A stretch of DNA of 64,000 nucleotides. Source: Rhodopirellula sp. (lineage in GTDB: Bacteria > Planctomycetota > Planctomycetia > Pirellulales > Thermoguttaceae). Below the pieces are notes generated by a model. That model made no database searches, was not told where the DNA came from, and saw only the letters and a program-made list of their open reading frames with translations. This document shows positions 35,004 through 43,083 of this stretch, piece after piece (within the stretch, counting starts at the first letter, position 1; the number at the start of each line of letters is the position of its first letter). The translations under genes were made by a program, and so were the position numbers. Where the stretch lies: positions 1 through 64,000 of the forward strand of contig JAAYEH010000179.1 in the NCBI GenBank assembly GCA_012728855.1. The letters are read 5' to 3'.

Positions 35004-36181
35004 CAGACATTCTCCTGTGGCGATGGCGACGGCTGCGAAGACAAGAGTTCCGTCACGCGCGGGTTGACGACCTTCCCGTCCCGAGTCACCAGGGTCTCGC
35101 GAATGATCTCATCCTCCTCGTTGATCCGAACCTGTCCGTCCTTGACCAGATGGAGCAGGAAGGTCGTGATGTTCTTGGCGTACATCTGGCTGGCGTGGTA
35201 AGGGATCTCCGACGGCAGGTTGGTGGGGCCGAGGATCGTGACGCCGTGCTCGACGATCGTCTCGCCCGGCCGGGTCCGATCGCAATTTCCACCCCGTTCC
35301 GCCGCCAGGTCGACGACGACCGAACCGGGCGCCATCCCCCTGAGCATCTCGCCGGTCACCAGGATCGGGGCTTTCTTGCCGGGCACGGCGGCGGTGGTGA
35401 TCACGACGTCGCTCTCCGCGACCACGCGCGCCATCATCTCGCGCTGCTTGCGGTAAAACTCCTCGTCCATGGCGCGGGCGTAGCCGCCGGCCGCCTCGGC
35501 TTCCGACGCCGCCAGTTCCATCTCCACGAACTTCCCACCCAGGCTCTGCACCTGCTCCTTGACGGCTGGCCGGACATCGTAGGCGGAAACCACCGCGCCC
35601 AACCGTCGCGCCGTGGCGATTGCCTGCAACCCGGCAACGCCGGCGCCGACGACGAACACTTTCGCCGCGCTGACGGTCCCGGCGGCAGTCATCAGCATTG
35701 GAAACATCCGGGGTAAAGCCTGGGCGGCTAACAGCACGGCACGATATCCGGCCACGGTTGCCATCGAGGAGAGGACATCCATGCTCTGGGCGCGCGTGAT
35801 GCGCGGCAGCAATTCCAGCGAGAAAAGCGTGGCTCCCCGTTCAGCGACCCGGGCCGCCGCTTGCGGCGAACCGAGCGGATCGCACATGCCGATAACAATC
35901 TGCCCGGAACGCATCCGCGGCAGATCGGCCTGGCCCGCCTCGGGATTGGCGCCGGCGGTCCGGACCTGCAAGAGGATGTCGGCGGCGAACACATCGTCGC
36001 GCCCCGCGGCAAGCCGGGCTCCCTTCTCGACATATTGCTCATCCGTATACCCGGCCTCCAGCCCGGCGCCCGGCTCGAACACCACACCAAGTCCGGCCTT
36101 GACCAGCGCCGCAACGGCGGCTGGCACGAGCGCCACTCGTCGCTCGCCGGGGAAGCTCTCTTTCGCAACTGCTACATTCAT
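35003..36181 (-). CDS. pntA1: NAD(P) transhydrogenase subunit alpha, N-terminal NAD-binding part
   Basis: 392 residues from ATG 36181 (MNVAVAKESFPGERRVALVP), the family's normal start; upstream codons in frame have no homology-like content. It contains the alanine-dehydrogenase/PntA-N domain (GLGVVFEPGAGLEAGYTDEQY) and the Rossmann domain with KVFVVGAGVAGLQAIATARRLGA. NAD(H) domain I of the transhydrogenase. A long LLSSQPSPSPQENV-like tail precedes the overlapping pntA2 start. Confidence 0.95.
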   Translation of the reverse strand: MNVAVAKESFPGERRVALVPAAVAALVKAGLGVVFEPGAGLEAGYTDEQYVEKGARLAAGRDDVFAADILLQVRTAGANPEAGQADLPRMRSGQIVIGMCDPLGSPQAAARVAERGATLFSLELLPRITRAQSMDVLSSMATVAGYRAVLLAAQALPRMFPMLMTAAGTVSAAKVFVVGAGVAGLQAIATARRLGAVVSAYDVRPAVKEQVQSLGGKFVEMELAASEAEAAGGYARAMDEEFYRKQREMMARVVAESDVVITTAAVPGKKAPILVTGEMLRGMAPGSVVVDLAAERGGNCDRTRPGETIVEHGVTILGPTNLPSEIPYHASQMYAKNITTFLLHLVKDGQVRINEEDEIIRETLVTRDGKVVNPRVTELLSSQPSPSPQENV

Positions 36182-36449
36182 GGCTGTTCGTGTTGCAAGC
36201 AGGTCTAAAAATTGGATCCTCGCAGTGCCAAGCTCGCCATTATGAATGATGGTTGCCGCGAGCACACCCCCCCGAACACGGGGAGAGATGGCAGAAATCA
36301 TTCCGCCGTGGGGGCGAGGGAGCCTTGCCATCCCGTCAGTAAAGCGGTAAATTAGCAGTTTCGCATGGTTTCCAGAGCGATCAGAGGCAAGCTGAGGCGG
36401 CGGGAATGCGTTGTGCCGTCGGAAGTTGCAGCAAAGGACACGAGTGCAG

Positions 36450-36920
36450 ATGATGAAGACCTACATGGCCCGCCCCCAAGACTTCGATCCGGGATGGTGG
36501 CTCGTCGACGCCAAGGATAAGGTGGTCGGCCGGCTGGCCAGCGAGATCGCGACAATCCTGATGGGTAAGCACCGGCCCACCTATACCCCCCATGTTGACA
36601 CGGGCGATTTCGTCGTGGTTCTGAATGCGGACAAGGTCGTCTTCATGGGGAACAAGTGGGATCAGAAGCGATACACCTGGACGACCGGCTACGCCGGGCT
36701 GCGATCGGAGACGGCCGCCGAGCGCTTCGCCCGCAAGCCGGAGCGGATCCTCACCGAAGCCGTGCGGCGGATGTTGCCCAAGAACAAACTGGGCGTGAAG
36801 ATGCTCTCGAAGCTCAAGGTCTACGTGGGCGACAGCCATCCGCACCAGGCGCAGCAACCGCAGCCGATCGAATTGGGCGTGAAGAAACAAAAGGCCACCA
36901 AGCAAACGTCGCAGGCATAA
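36450..36920 (+). CDS. rplM: 50S ribosomal protein L13
   Basis: 156 residues from ATG 36450 (tandem ATG at 36453). Core L13 segments are intact: [53 protein letters not shown] and [16 protein letters not shown]. The C-terminus has a short basic extension ending KQTSQA. It is followed by rpsI after 13 bases, the conserved bacterial pair. The 268-bp region in front (36182-36449) must contain the promoter for this pair and, divergently, that of the transhydrogenase; I see no clear consensus elements there. Confidence 0.97.
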   Translation: MMKTYMARPQDFDPGWWLVDAKDKVVGRLASEIATILMGKHRPTYTPHVDTGDFVVVLNADKVVFMGNKWDQKRYTWTTGYAGLRSETAAERFARKPERILTEAVRRMLPKNKLGVKMLSKLKVYVGDSHPHQAQQPQPIELGVKKQKATKQTSQA

Positions 36921-36933
36921 CCAGGAAAGATCC

Positions 36934-37356
36934 ATGTCAGAAGCCACCACAATGGAAGGCACGATCAAGCCCGATGTCGCATTGGGAACGGGGCGGCGCA
37001 AGACGTCCGTTGCTCGTGTGCGACTGTTTCAAGGCGGCGGCAAGCTCACGATCAACGAGCGGCCCCTCGAAGAGTTCTTCCCCATCGAACAACACCGAAA
37101 GGCCGTTCTGGCGCCGTTGGTCGGCACGGGGATGCGGGATCAGGTCGACGTATCGATCCGCGTTCACGGCGGCGGCGTCACCGGCCAAGCGGATGCCTGC
37201 AAGCTCGGGATCGCTCGAGCGCTGAAGTCGTTTGCGTCGGAAGTGGAAGGCGCTCTTCGCGACAACAACCTGCTGACTCGCGACGGCCGCATGAAAGAGC
37301 GGAAGAAGTACGGTCTCCGCGGTGCCCGCCGGGGAACGCAGTTCTCGAAGCGATAG
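36934..37356 (+). CDS. rpsI: 30S ribosomal protein S9
   Basis: 140 residues with the S9 hallmarks GTGRRKTSVARVRLFQG, RVHGGGVTGQADACKLGIAR and the terminal KKYGLRGARRGTQFSKR whose basic tail reaches the decoding centre. The protein has a short N-terminal extension of about 12 residues. Co-transcribed with rplM. A 14-bp stem hairpin lies 11 bases after its stop. Confidence 0.97.
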   Translation: MSEATTMEGTIKPDVALGTGRRKTSVARVRLFQGGGKLTINERPLEEFFPIEQHRKAVLAPLVGTGMRDQVDVSIRVHGGGVTGQADACKLGIARALKSFASEVEGALRDNNLLTRDGRMKERKKYGLRGARRGTQFSKR

Positions 37357-37367
37357 CATGACCTCTG

Positions 37368-37400
37368 GCCGAATCGGCGGCCCAGCGCCGCCAATTCGGC
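37368..37400 (+). terminator. Hairpin after rpsI, terminator-like
   Basis: GCCGAATCGGCGGC (37368-37381) pairs with GCCGCCAATTCGGC (37387-37400), 13 of 14 positions, around the loop CCAGC. There is no T-run after the stem, so a classical intrinsic terminator is uncertain; it may be an attenuator or processing site between rplM-rpsI and arsC. Confidence 0.45.
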
Positions 37401-37423
37401 GATCAGACCCGCTTTCAGTGGCG

Positions 37424-37849
37424 ATGCTGAAAATTCTCTTTCTCTGTACCGGCAACTCCTGCCGCAGCCAAATGGCCGAAGGGTGGGCTATTCACCTGAA
37501 GGGTGGTGTATTGCATCCTTGTTCGGCGGGCATTGAAACGCACGGTCTGAATCCCATCGCCGTCGAGGTGATGGCTGAAGCGGGCGTCGACATTTCCGGG
37601 CATCGGTCCAAGCACCTCGACGAGCTTCGCGACGTCGATTTCGATCACGTCATCACGGTTTGCGGCAATGCGCATGAATCTTGCCCGGTCTTTCCTGGCA
37701 ACACCCGGGTGAGGCACGTGGGATTCGACGACCCACCCCGGCTGGCCAAAACGGCCGCCACCGACGAAGAAGCACGGAAACATTACCGGCGCGTTCGAGA
37801 CGAAATTCGAGCCTTTGTCGAGACTTTGCCCGAGGCGTTGGATTCGTAA
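37424..37849 (+). CDS. arsC: Arsenate reductase, thioredoxin-coupled (LMW-PTP fold)
   Basis: 141 residues from ATG 37424; longer frames would include the hairpin region. The P-loop FLCTGNSCRSQMAEG (C-x5-R) gives the nucleophilic cysteine and the low-molecular-weight phosphatase fold. HVITVCGNAHESCPVFPG supplies the two further cysteines that form the disulfide cascade regenerated by thioredoxin. It reduces arsenate to arsenite for export. It follows rpsI and precedes an arsR gene with its own promoter, opening the metalloid region. Confidence 0.93.
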   Translation: MLKILFLCTGNSCRSQMAEGWAIHLKGGVLHPCSAGIETHGLNPIAVEVMAEAGVDISGHRSKHLDELRDVDFDHVITVCGNAHESCPVFPGNTRVRHVGFDDPPRLAKTAATDEEARKHYRRVRDEIRAFVETLPEALDS

Positions 37850-37857
37850 ACTGCGGG

Positions 37858-37886
37858 TTGACAGCATTTGCTTATTTGGCTATAGT
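37858..37886 (+). promoter_or_regulatory. Sigma-70-type promoter of arsR
   Basis: TTGACA (37858-37863) and TATAGT (37881-37886) are separated by 17 bases, a near-consensus promoter, 33 bases before the arsR start. No perfect operator palindrome overlaps it. Confidence 0.65.
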
Positions 37887-37918
37887 TGCAAGTATCCCAC
37901 TGCCGATACGAGGAACTA

Positions 37919-38242
37919 ATGGACGCCAAGCGATTAGCCAAGTACGAAGCCCGTGCCCGCATCATCAAGGCGATGGCCCACCCGGCGCGCCTGCTGATTG
38001 TGGACGAACTATCCACAGTCGGCGAGCGGTGCGTCTGCGAGCTGACCGAGATGATCGGTACGGATATGTCGACCGTGTCGCGGCACTTGGCGGTCCTGAA
38101 GGGGGCGGGGCTGGTGGAAGACGAGAAACGCGGGCAGATGGTCTTTTACCGTCTTCGCGTGAAATGCATTCTGAGCTTTTTCGATTGCATCGAATCGGTC
38201 TTGGAGTGCAACGCCAGGAGCCAGCAAGAGCTGCTCACCTAG
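37919..38242 (+). CDS. arsR: ArsR-family transcriptional repressor
   Basis: 107 residues. A winged helix (about 10-95) with AMAHPARLLIVDELS at the start, the recognition helix MSTVSRHLAVLKGAGLVEDE and wing GQMVFYRL. The metalloid-binding helix carries ERCVCELTEM, the C-V-C element of As(III)/Sb(III)-responsive ArsR proteins (ELCVCDL in E. coli). Additional C-terminal cysteine (VLECN) could complete the site. It probably represses the downstream permease operon. Its own near-consensus promoter lies just upstream. Confidence 0.9.
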   Translation: MDAKRLAKYEARARIIKAMAHPARLLIVDELSTVGERCVCELTEMIGTDMSTVSRHLAVLKGAGLVEDEKRGQMVFYRLRVKCILSFFDCIESVLECNARSQQELLT

Positions 38243-38340
38243 AGGCCGGTGTTCCTCACTCGGCCCGTTTCTTTTACAGGATACTTGCCAATTTCGCCAA
38301 ACAGCCCAGCATAGCGGTGGGCCTGTGAGAAAGGGATCTC

Positions 38341-39669
38341 TTGGTGGACAAGAAGCAGCTATCGATTCTAGCCGCCCTGGTCGGCGTGTTTCTCTTCGCT
38401 TACTACGTGAACTTCGCCAGCGTGGAAATCCAGAACGCGATCATGGAAGCGTTCTACATGCTCCAATGGTATGTTCGCTACCACACGCTGGCTTGCGTCG
38501 TGCCGGCCATGTTCATCGCCGGGGCCATCGCCACCTTCTTTTCCAAGGAAGCCGTGCTGCGCCACCTCGGGCCGAAGGCCAATAAGGTGGAAGCCTACAG
38601 CGTGGCTTCCGTATCCGGCACGGTGCTGGCGGTTTGCTCGTGCAGTGTTTTGCCGATGTTTGCCGGCATCTATCGCGTGGGGGCCGGCCTGGGTCCGGCC
38701 TCGGCCTTCCTTTATTCCGGACCGGCGATCAACGTGATGGCTATCTTTCTTACGGCGCGCGTCCTCGGCTTCGATCTCGGGATCGCCCGAATCATCGGCT
38801 CGATCGTCTTCGCCGTCGTCATCGGACTGGTAATGGCAGCCATCTTCCGGAAGGATGAAGAAGAACGTACGGCCGCGGTGATGCAGTTGCCCGAGCCGCC
38901 GCCGGCCAAGCGGAGCCTCTGGCAGACAGCCCTGTTCTTCATCTCGATGATCGCCTTTCTCGTCTTCAGCGACTGGGCGAGCCCCAGCCAGACGATCATC
39001 GAGAAGACAGACGGCACACATATGCACGTAACGGTCCTGATTCGTACCGCAGAGACCTATCGGGTCCAACTCGAGGAGCCGCTTGGCGATCTCAAAAAGG
39101 GCGCCAAGCTGATGGTCAATATCGACGATATCGCCTCGGAAGAGGACCACACGCCGGAGGGCTATGGTTGGGTCGCCTGGGTGTTTCACCATCGTTGGTA
39201 TTTCGCCGGCGTGCTTTTCCTTGCGGTGCTGGCCATGGCGTGGCAGTGGTTCGACCTGGAAGAACTGGCCGAATGGATGGATCAGACGTGGAGCTTTTCC
39301 AAGTCGATCATTCCGCTGTTGTTCGGTGGAGTCCTGGTAACCGGGTTCGTCGGGGCCCTCATCCCCGAGCGGATCGTGGCCAGTTGGGTGGGCGGCGACA
39401 GTTTTCGGGCCAATCTGGTGGCTTCGATGATCGGCGGCATGTGGTACTTCGCCACGCTGACCGAAATCCCGATTTTGGAGGCCCTCATCGGACTCGGCAT
39501 GGGTCGGGGCCCAGCCCTGGCACTGCTCCTGGCAGGGCCCGCCTTGTCGCTGCCGAGCATTGCGGTTATCTACAGTGTGATTGGGTTCAAGAAGACGGCT
39601 ATGTTCGTCTTCCTCACAGTGATCATGAGCACGATCGTCGGCATGGTTTTCGGCTGGTTCTTCGTCTGA
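38341..39669 (+). CDS. Permease of the ArsP/SO_0444 (DUF318) family
   Basis: 442 residues, start codon TTG 38341 or the adjacent GTG 38344; AGAAAGGGA lies upstream. Two four- to five-helix blocks with the family signature VLAVCSCSVLPMFAGIYRVGAGLGP (shortened: CSCSVLPMFAGIYR) near 98-112 and a second inverted copy ending ALLLAGPALSLPS near 397. These permeases export organoarsenicals, or in the SO_0444 subgroup are linked to copper/zinc efflux. A periplasmic domain of about 70 residues lies between the blocks (about 215-285). It is directly followed by a thioredoxin-fold gene, a pairing often seen for this permease. Confidence 0.85.
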   Translation: MVDKKQLSILAALVGVFLFAYYVNFASVEIQNAIMEAFYMLQWYVRYHTLACVVPAMFIAGAIATFFSKEAVLRHLGPKANKVEAYSVASVSGTVLAVCSCSVLPMFAGIYRVGAGLGPASAFLYSGPAINVMAIFLTARVLGFDLGIARIIGSIVFAVVIGLVMAAIFRKDEEERTAAVMQLPEPPPAKRSLWQTALFFISMIAFLVFSDWASPSQTIIEKTDGTHMHVTVLIRTAETYRVQLEEPLGDLKKGAKLMVNIDDIASEEDHTPEGYGWVAWVFHHRWYFAGVLFLAVLAMAWQWFDLEELAEWMDQTWSFSKSIIPLLFGGVLVTGFVGALIPERIVASWVGGDSFRANLVASMIGGMWYFATLTEIPILEALIGLGMGRGPALALLLAGPALSLPSIAVIYSVIGFKKTAMFVFLTVIMSTIVGMVFGWFFV

Positions 39670-39717
39670 AAACCAGGCTGCGGACATTAGAGTCCCTTGA
39701 AGCAAGGAGAATGAAAG

Positions 39718-39951
39718 ATGAAACTGATCCAGGTATTGGGCCCCGGCTGCTCGAAATGCGAGAAACTCAAGCACAACGCCGAAGAGGCGGTCCGGCAGTC
39801 GGGAGTCGAGGCGATTGTCGAAAAGATCACCGACATCAACGTCATTACCGGTTTCGGCGTGATGATGACGCCGGCGCTGGCCGTGGACGGGGAGGTGAAG
39901 ATCGTCGGCAAAGTGCCGTCGGCCAACGAAATTGCGAAGCTGCTGGCGTAG
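39718..39951 (+). CDS. Small thioredoxin-fold redox-active disulfide protein
   Basis: 77 residues. The active site is PGCSKCEKL (C-x-x-C) after the first strand (LIQVLGPG), and the cis-proline is in VMMTPALAVDG. This is the MTH895/TM0996-type glutaredoxin-like family that accompanies DUF318 permeases. A strong GGAG site lies upstream of ATG 39718. It is predicted to be cytoplasmic, possibly delivering metal(loid)s or reducing power to the permease. Confidence 0.9.
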   Translation: MKLIQVLGPGCSKCEKLKHNAEEAVRQSGVEAIVEKITDINVITGFGVMMTPALAVDGEVKIVGKVPSANEIAKLLA

Positions 39952-40016
39952 CCATCGGCCGGGACGTAATTCGACTGTCCACGTTCATTTCTCTGATTAC
40001 GAAAGGGAGTATTGCA

Positions 40017-40415
40017 ATGACGGAGGCAAACCAGAACGCCTGCTGCTCGTGCAGTGCCGCTCCGAAATTGATCTTCGCCTGTTCCGGTGCGGCCGACGTG
40101 GGGCGGATCTCCGATCTGGCGGCGCGCAAGCTGACCGCGGAAGGGGCAGGGAAGATGTTCTGTCTGGCCGGGATCGGTGGGCACGTCACCGGCATCGTCG
40201 CCACCACTCGTGCCGCGGCTGCCATTCTGGCGATCGATGGTTGCCCGCTGGATTGTGCCCGCAAGACCCTTGAAGCGTCTGAGTTCCGTCAGTTCGAGCA
40301 TTTGCGGCTCTCGGATTTGGGAATGGAAAAGGGGCAGTCGCCTGCCACGGATGAACGGATCGAACAGGTCGTCGAGCGTGGCCGGATGTCTCTGGCCGCA
40401 GGGACGCAAGTTTAG
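40017..40415 (+). CDS. DGC-domain putative zinc-binding protein
   Basis: 132 residues from ATG 40017 with GGGAG upstream. Cysteine-rich N-terminus (ACCSCSAA), then the conserved FACSGAADVGRISDLAARKL, MFCLAGIGG and the DGC box IDGCPLDCARKTLE. DGC proteins are small, conserved, cysteine-rich domains of unknown biochemistry, often linked with selenium, arsenic or zinc handling. Genes on both sides encode thioredoxin-fold proteins. Confidence 0.87.
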   Translation: MTEANQNACCSCSAAPKLIFACSGAADVGRISDLAARKLTAEGAGKMFCLAGIGGHVTGIVATTRAAAAILAIDGCPLDCARKTLEASEFRQFEHLRLSDLGMEKGQSPATDERIEQVVERGRMSLAAGTQV

Positions 40416-40428
40416 GAGTATATGAAAA

Positions 40429-40914
40429 ATGAAACCGAAGGACGCAGTCACCATCGAACTGCTCTTATTCGTTGCCGCCAGCATTGTGGTTCTCGTCGTG
40501 AAAAGCCTGCGGCAGAGTCCGGTGGCCGAGGCGTCGGCTCAACCGGCGGGTGCGAGTTCCGCTCCCCCAATGCCGTCGGATGGATTGGTGGCCTACTATT
40601 TCCACTCGAACACCCGCTGCCCAACCTGCCAGAGCATCGAGGCGTACGCCCACGAGGCAATTGAAACCGGATTTGCCGATGCGATGGAAGACGGCCGGAT
40701 TCAGTGGCAAGTCTTAAACTACGAGAAGCCCGAAAACAGCGGGCTTGCCCGGAAGTATGAGATCGCCATGCCGATGGTCGTGCTTGTGAAAAGAGAAGGC
40801 GGCGCGGAAACGAGTTGGAAGAGTCTCGACCGCGTCTGGGAACTCACCGGAGAAAAGGACGAGTTCGTCCAGTACGTGCAAGAAGAAACACGGAGCCTAC
40901 TAGGCTATCAGTAA
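40429..40914 (+). CDS. Membrane-tethered thioredoxin-like protein 1 (RCPTC motif)
   Basis: 161 residues. An N-terminal membrane anchor (about 8-27), a Pro/Ala linker, then the thioredoxin-like fold beginning VAYYFHSNTRCPTCQSIEAY. The redox or metal pair is C-P-T-C. Later elements are QWQVLNYEKPEN and YEIAMPMVVLVKRE (cis-Pro). A close relative follows immediately (40942). Both are probably extracytoplasmic. Confidence 0.75.
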   Translation: MKPKDAVTIELLLFVAASIVVLVVKSLRQSPVAEASAQPAGASSAPPMPSDGLVAYYFHSNTRCPTCQSIEAYAHEAIETGFADAMEDGRIQWQVLNYEKPENSGLARKYEIAMPMVVLVKREGGAETSWKSLDRVWELTGEKDEFVQYVQEETRSLLGYQ

Positions 40915-40941
40915 GCCGCATTCAATTTGAGGAGATTTGAA

Positions 40942-41400
40942 ATGAAGGTGCGCGTTCTTGGGATTACGCTGCTGGTTGTTTCCGCCATGGTCGTCTCGGC
41001 GGCCGGTCTCCGGCTCGACGTTGCAGGCGATGTGCGCGCCGACTCGCCGCAGGGGGCCCCGGCTCGCCGTGTGATTGCCTGCTATTTCCACCGCACGCAG
41101 CGTTGCCCTACCTGCTTGAAGATCGGTTCCTACGTCGAAGAAGCGGTCAAGTCCGGGTTCGCCAGAGAGATCGCCGACGGCCGGGTCGTTCTCACGATGG
41201 TCGACTTCCAGGATCCGAGAAACGAGAAACTCGTTAGCGCGTATAAGATCACCGGCCCCACTCTGGTGGTTATCGACGCGGCGGGCGACAAGGCGGCGGA
41301 GTGGAAGCCGGCGCCGAAGGTCTGGAGCCTGGTGGGAAAGAAGCCCGAATTCCTGAAGTACGTTCAGGACGAAGTCCGCGGTTACCTGGAGAGGCAGTAA
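40942..41400 (+). CDS. Exported thioredoxin-like protein 2 (RCPTC motif)
   Basis: 152 residues from ATG 40942. The signal peptide (about 1-22, ISVSAAG-type end) is followed by VIACYFHRTQRCPTCLKIGS, the same Y-F-H..R-C-P-T-C core as its neighbour, and TGPTLVVIDAAGDKA with the cis-Pro strand. This pair of tandem paralogues precedes an ArsG-type permease. The stop overlaps the next ATG by one base (TAATG), so it is probably translated with the permease. Confidence 0.75.
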   Translation: MKVRVLGITLLVVSAMVVSAAGLRLDVAGDVRADSPQGAPARRVIACYFHRTQRCPTCLKIGSYVEEAVKSGFAREIADGRVVLTMVDFQDPRNEKLVSAYKITGPTLVVIDAAGDKAAEWKPAPKVWSLVGKKPEFLKYVQDEVRGYLERQ

Positions 41401-42089
41401 TGACGGAATTTGTTTTCGGTGCGGCCTCGGCATTGTGGCTGGGGGTGCTCACGTCGATCAGCCCCTGCCCGCTGGCCACGAATATCGCGGCCATCTCCTA
41501 CATTGGCCGTCGCGTGGGCAATTCCCGCCAGGTCTTCCTGACGGGCGTCCTCTACACGGTCGGCCGCACGGTGGCCTACCTGGCCCTGGCGATCATTCTC
41601 GTAGCCAGTGTGCTCTCGGTGCCGCAGATCTCGCTTTTCCTTCAGAAATACATGCACCTTGTGCTTGGGCCGATCCTGATCGTCGTGGGCATGTTCCTGC
41701 TGGGGCTGATCCAGTTCAGCATGGGCGGCGGCGGCATGGGGGCGGCGATGCAGAAGCGCGTGGATGCGATGGGGATCTGGGGAGCCGTGCCCTTGGGTGT
41801 GGTCTTCGCCTTGTCGTTCTGCCCGACCTCGGCGGCGTTGTTCTTCGGAAGCCTGATCCCGCTGTCGCTCAGCGTCAATTCGAGCGTGACCCTGCCGCTG
41901 GTCTACGGAGTCGGCACGGCATTGCCGGTGATGGTGTTCGCCGCCATCATTGCCTTGAGCGCGCAGTCGCTCGGAAGGGCGTTCGACGTGCTGTCGAAGA
42001 TCGAGTGGTGGGCGCGGATGATCACGGGCGCAATTTTCCTCGCCGTGGGGTTCTGGTTCTCGCTGAAGTACATTTTCGAGATCGTCTGA
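41400..42089 (+). CDS. DsbD/CcdA-like membrane protein, ArsG-type permease
   Basis: 229 residues with six membrane helices; start at ATG 41400 overlapping the upstream stop. The conserved cysteine segments are LTSISPCPLATNIAAISY (about 18) and ALSFCPTSAALFFGSL (about 139), the two-cysteine pattern of CcdA/DsbD membrane domains, and also of the ArsG family predicted to export aromatic arsenicals. Given the two RCPTC proteins upstream, electron transfer across the membrane to these extracytoplasmic proteins is the alternative job. Overlaps the rSAM remnant start by one base. Confidence 0.8.
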   Translation: MTEFVFGAASALWLGVLTSISPCPLATNIAAISYIGRRVGNSRQVFLTGVLYTVGRTVAYLALAIILVASVLSVPQISLFLQKYMHLVLGPILIVVGMFLLGLIQFSMGGGGMGAAMQKRVDAMGIWGAVPLGVVFALSFCPTSAALFFGSLIPLSLSVNSSVTLPLVYGVGTALPVMVFAAIIALSAQSLGRAFDVLSKIEWWARMITGAIFLAVGFWFSLKYIFEIV

Positions 42090-42632
42090 TGCTCCGGAAG
42101 GTGTATGTCGAGATCACCACCGACTGCAATCTCGACTGCCGCATGTGCATCCGCCACGCCTGGCAGGACGCCGACGGTCGATCTGCCGCGGATGGACGCA
42201 CGTTCGCCCGCGGGCACCGTCGTGTCGCACCTCCAGTCGACGGGCACGCACTTGCGGCTCCTGGGCGCGGAGTTGGCGGCCGGTGCGATGCGTTGCCGGT
42301 TCGTCGATGAGGGACGCCTGGCGATCGCCCCCGACGGCGAGGTGAGCCCGTGCTTAGCACTCTTGCACGATTACCATTACTACTATCGCGGGCGTAAGCG
42401 GCAGGTGCGGCCCTGCCGCTTCGGCAACCTCCGCGAGAGGCCGCTGGCAGAGATCTGGCACAGCGAGGCGTACACGGCCTTTCGCGATCGTGTCCGCCGC
42501 TTCGCCTTCTCCCCCTGCATCGACTGCAGCGGCTGCGAACTCCGCGAGACGAACGAAGCCGATTGCTATGGAAACCCGTTCCCAACCTGTGGCGAGTGCC
42601 TTTGGGCTGTCGGGCTCGTGCAGTGCCCTTGA
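42089..42632 (+). pseudogene. Internally deleted radical SAM/SPASM maturase (tungsten-oxidoreductase type)
   Basis: From ATG 42089 the frame encodes VEITTDCNLDCRMCIRHAW, a complete C-x3-C-x2-C [4Fe-4S] radical SAM motif, then runs into unrelated sequence. The other frame from about 42170 encodes the C-terminal SPASM region: FVDEGRLAIAPDGEVSPCLA, FGNLRERPLAEIWHSEAY, and SGCELRETNEADC with FPTCGECLW. The middle of the radical SAM barrel, about 200 residues, is missing and the halves are out of frame. Intact relatives I know are maturases for tungsten-containing aldehyde oxidoreductases. The gene starts inside the permease stop, so it was once in the operon. Confidence 0.8.
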
Positions 42633-42673
42633 GGCGAAGTCCGGCTGCGCACGGATTCGACGCGGAACCAAGA

Positions 42674-42811
42674 GACCATGAAGCCGAGAAATACGGCGTC
42701 GAGGAGATTCCCACAAAGATCTTTTTCGACGCTTCGGGTAACGCCTGTTGGATTCGCTCTGCATTTGTAACTCGGACGCAGAGCAGATCATCTATCGATG
42801 AGAAGGAATAA
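42674..42811 (+). pseudogene. C-terminal thioredoxin fragment
   Basis: In the frame ending TAA at 42809-42811, EKYGVEEIPTKIFFDASGN resembles the cis-proline strand and following hairpin of a periplasmic thioredoxin. The N-terminal two thirds with the C-x-x-C motif are absent. Another 64-codon frame (42812-43003) follows without an ATG, containing TPCKLCSARG, which could be a further remnant of a cysteine-rich protein. Together the 450 bases between the radical SAM remnant and the HlyD gene look like decayed coding sequence. Confidence 0.45.
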
Positions 42812-43083
42812 GCCGCCACAATTGAAACCAATCATTGCCTGCATTCCCCGGCGTTGGCGGAATTGACTGCCCTGAAGGCAGTGGTCGCCACCCCTTGCAA
42901 GCTGTGTTCGGCTCGCGGGGTTGCCGAAGAATTGGTTGCCGTCGCTGTAACCAGCGGGGCAGATTGCCGTCAGTACTTGGAGCGCCGTGATCAGGAGGCC
43001 TGAATCGTCAGCATCTCGCGTGAAGGCGTACATGTGGCGGTCGCAACCGCGCTCGCCGGGGCAGCGCGAGCAATTAACGGAGA

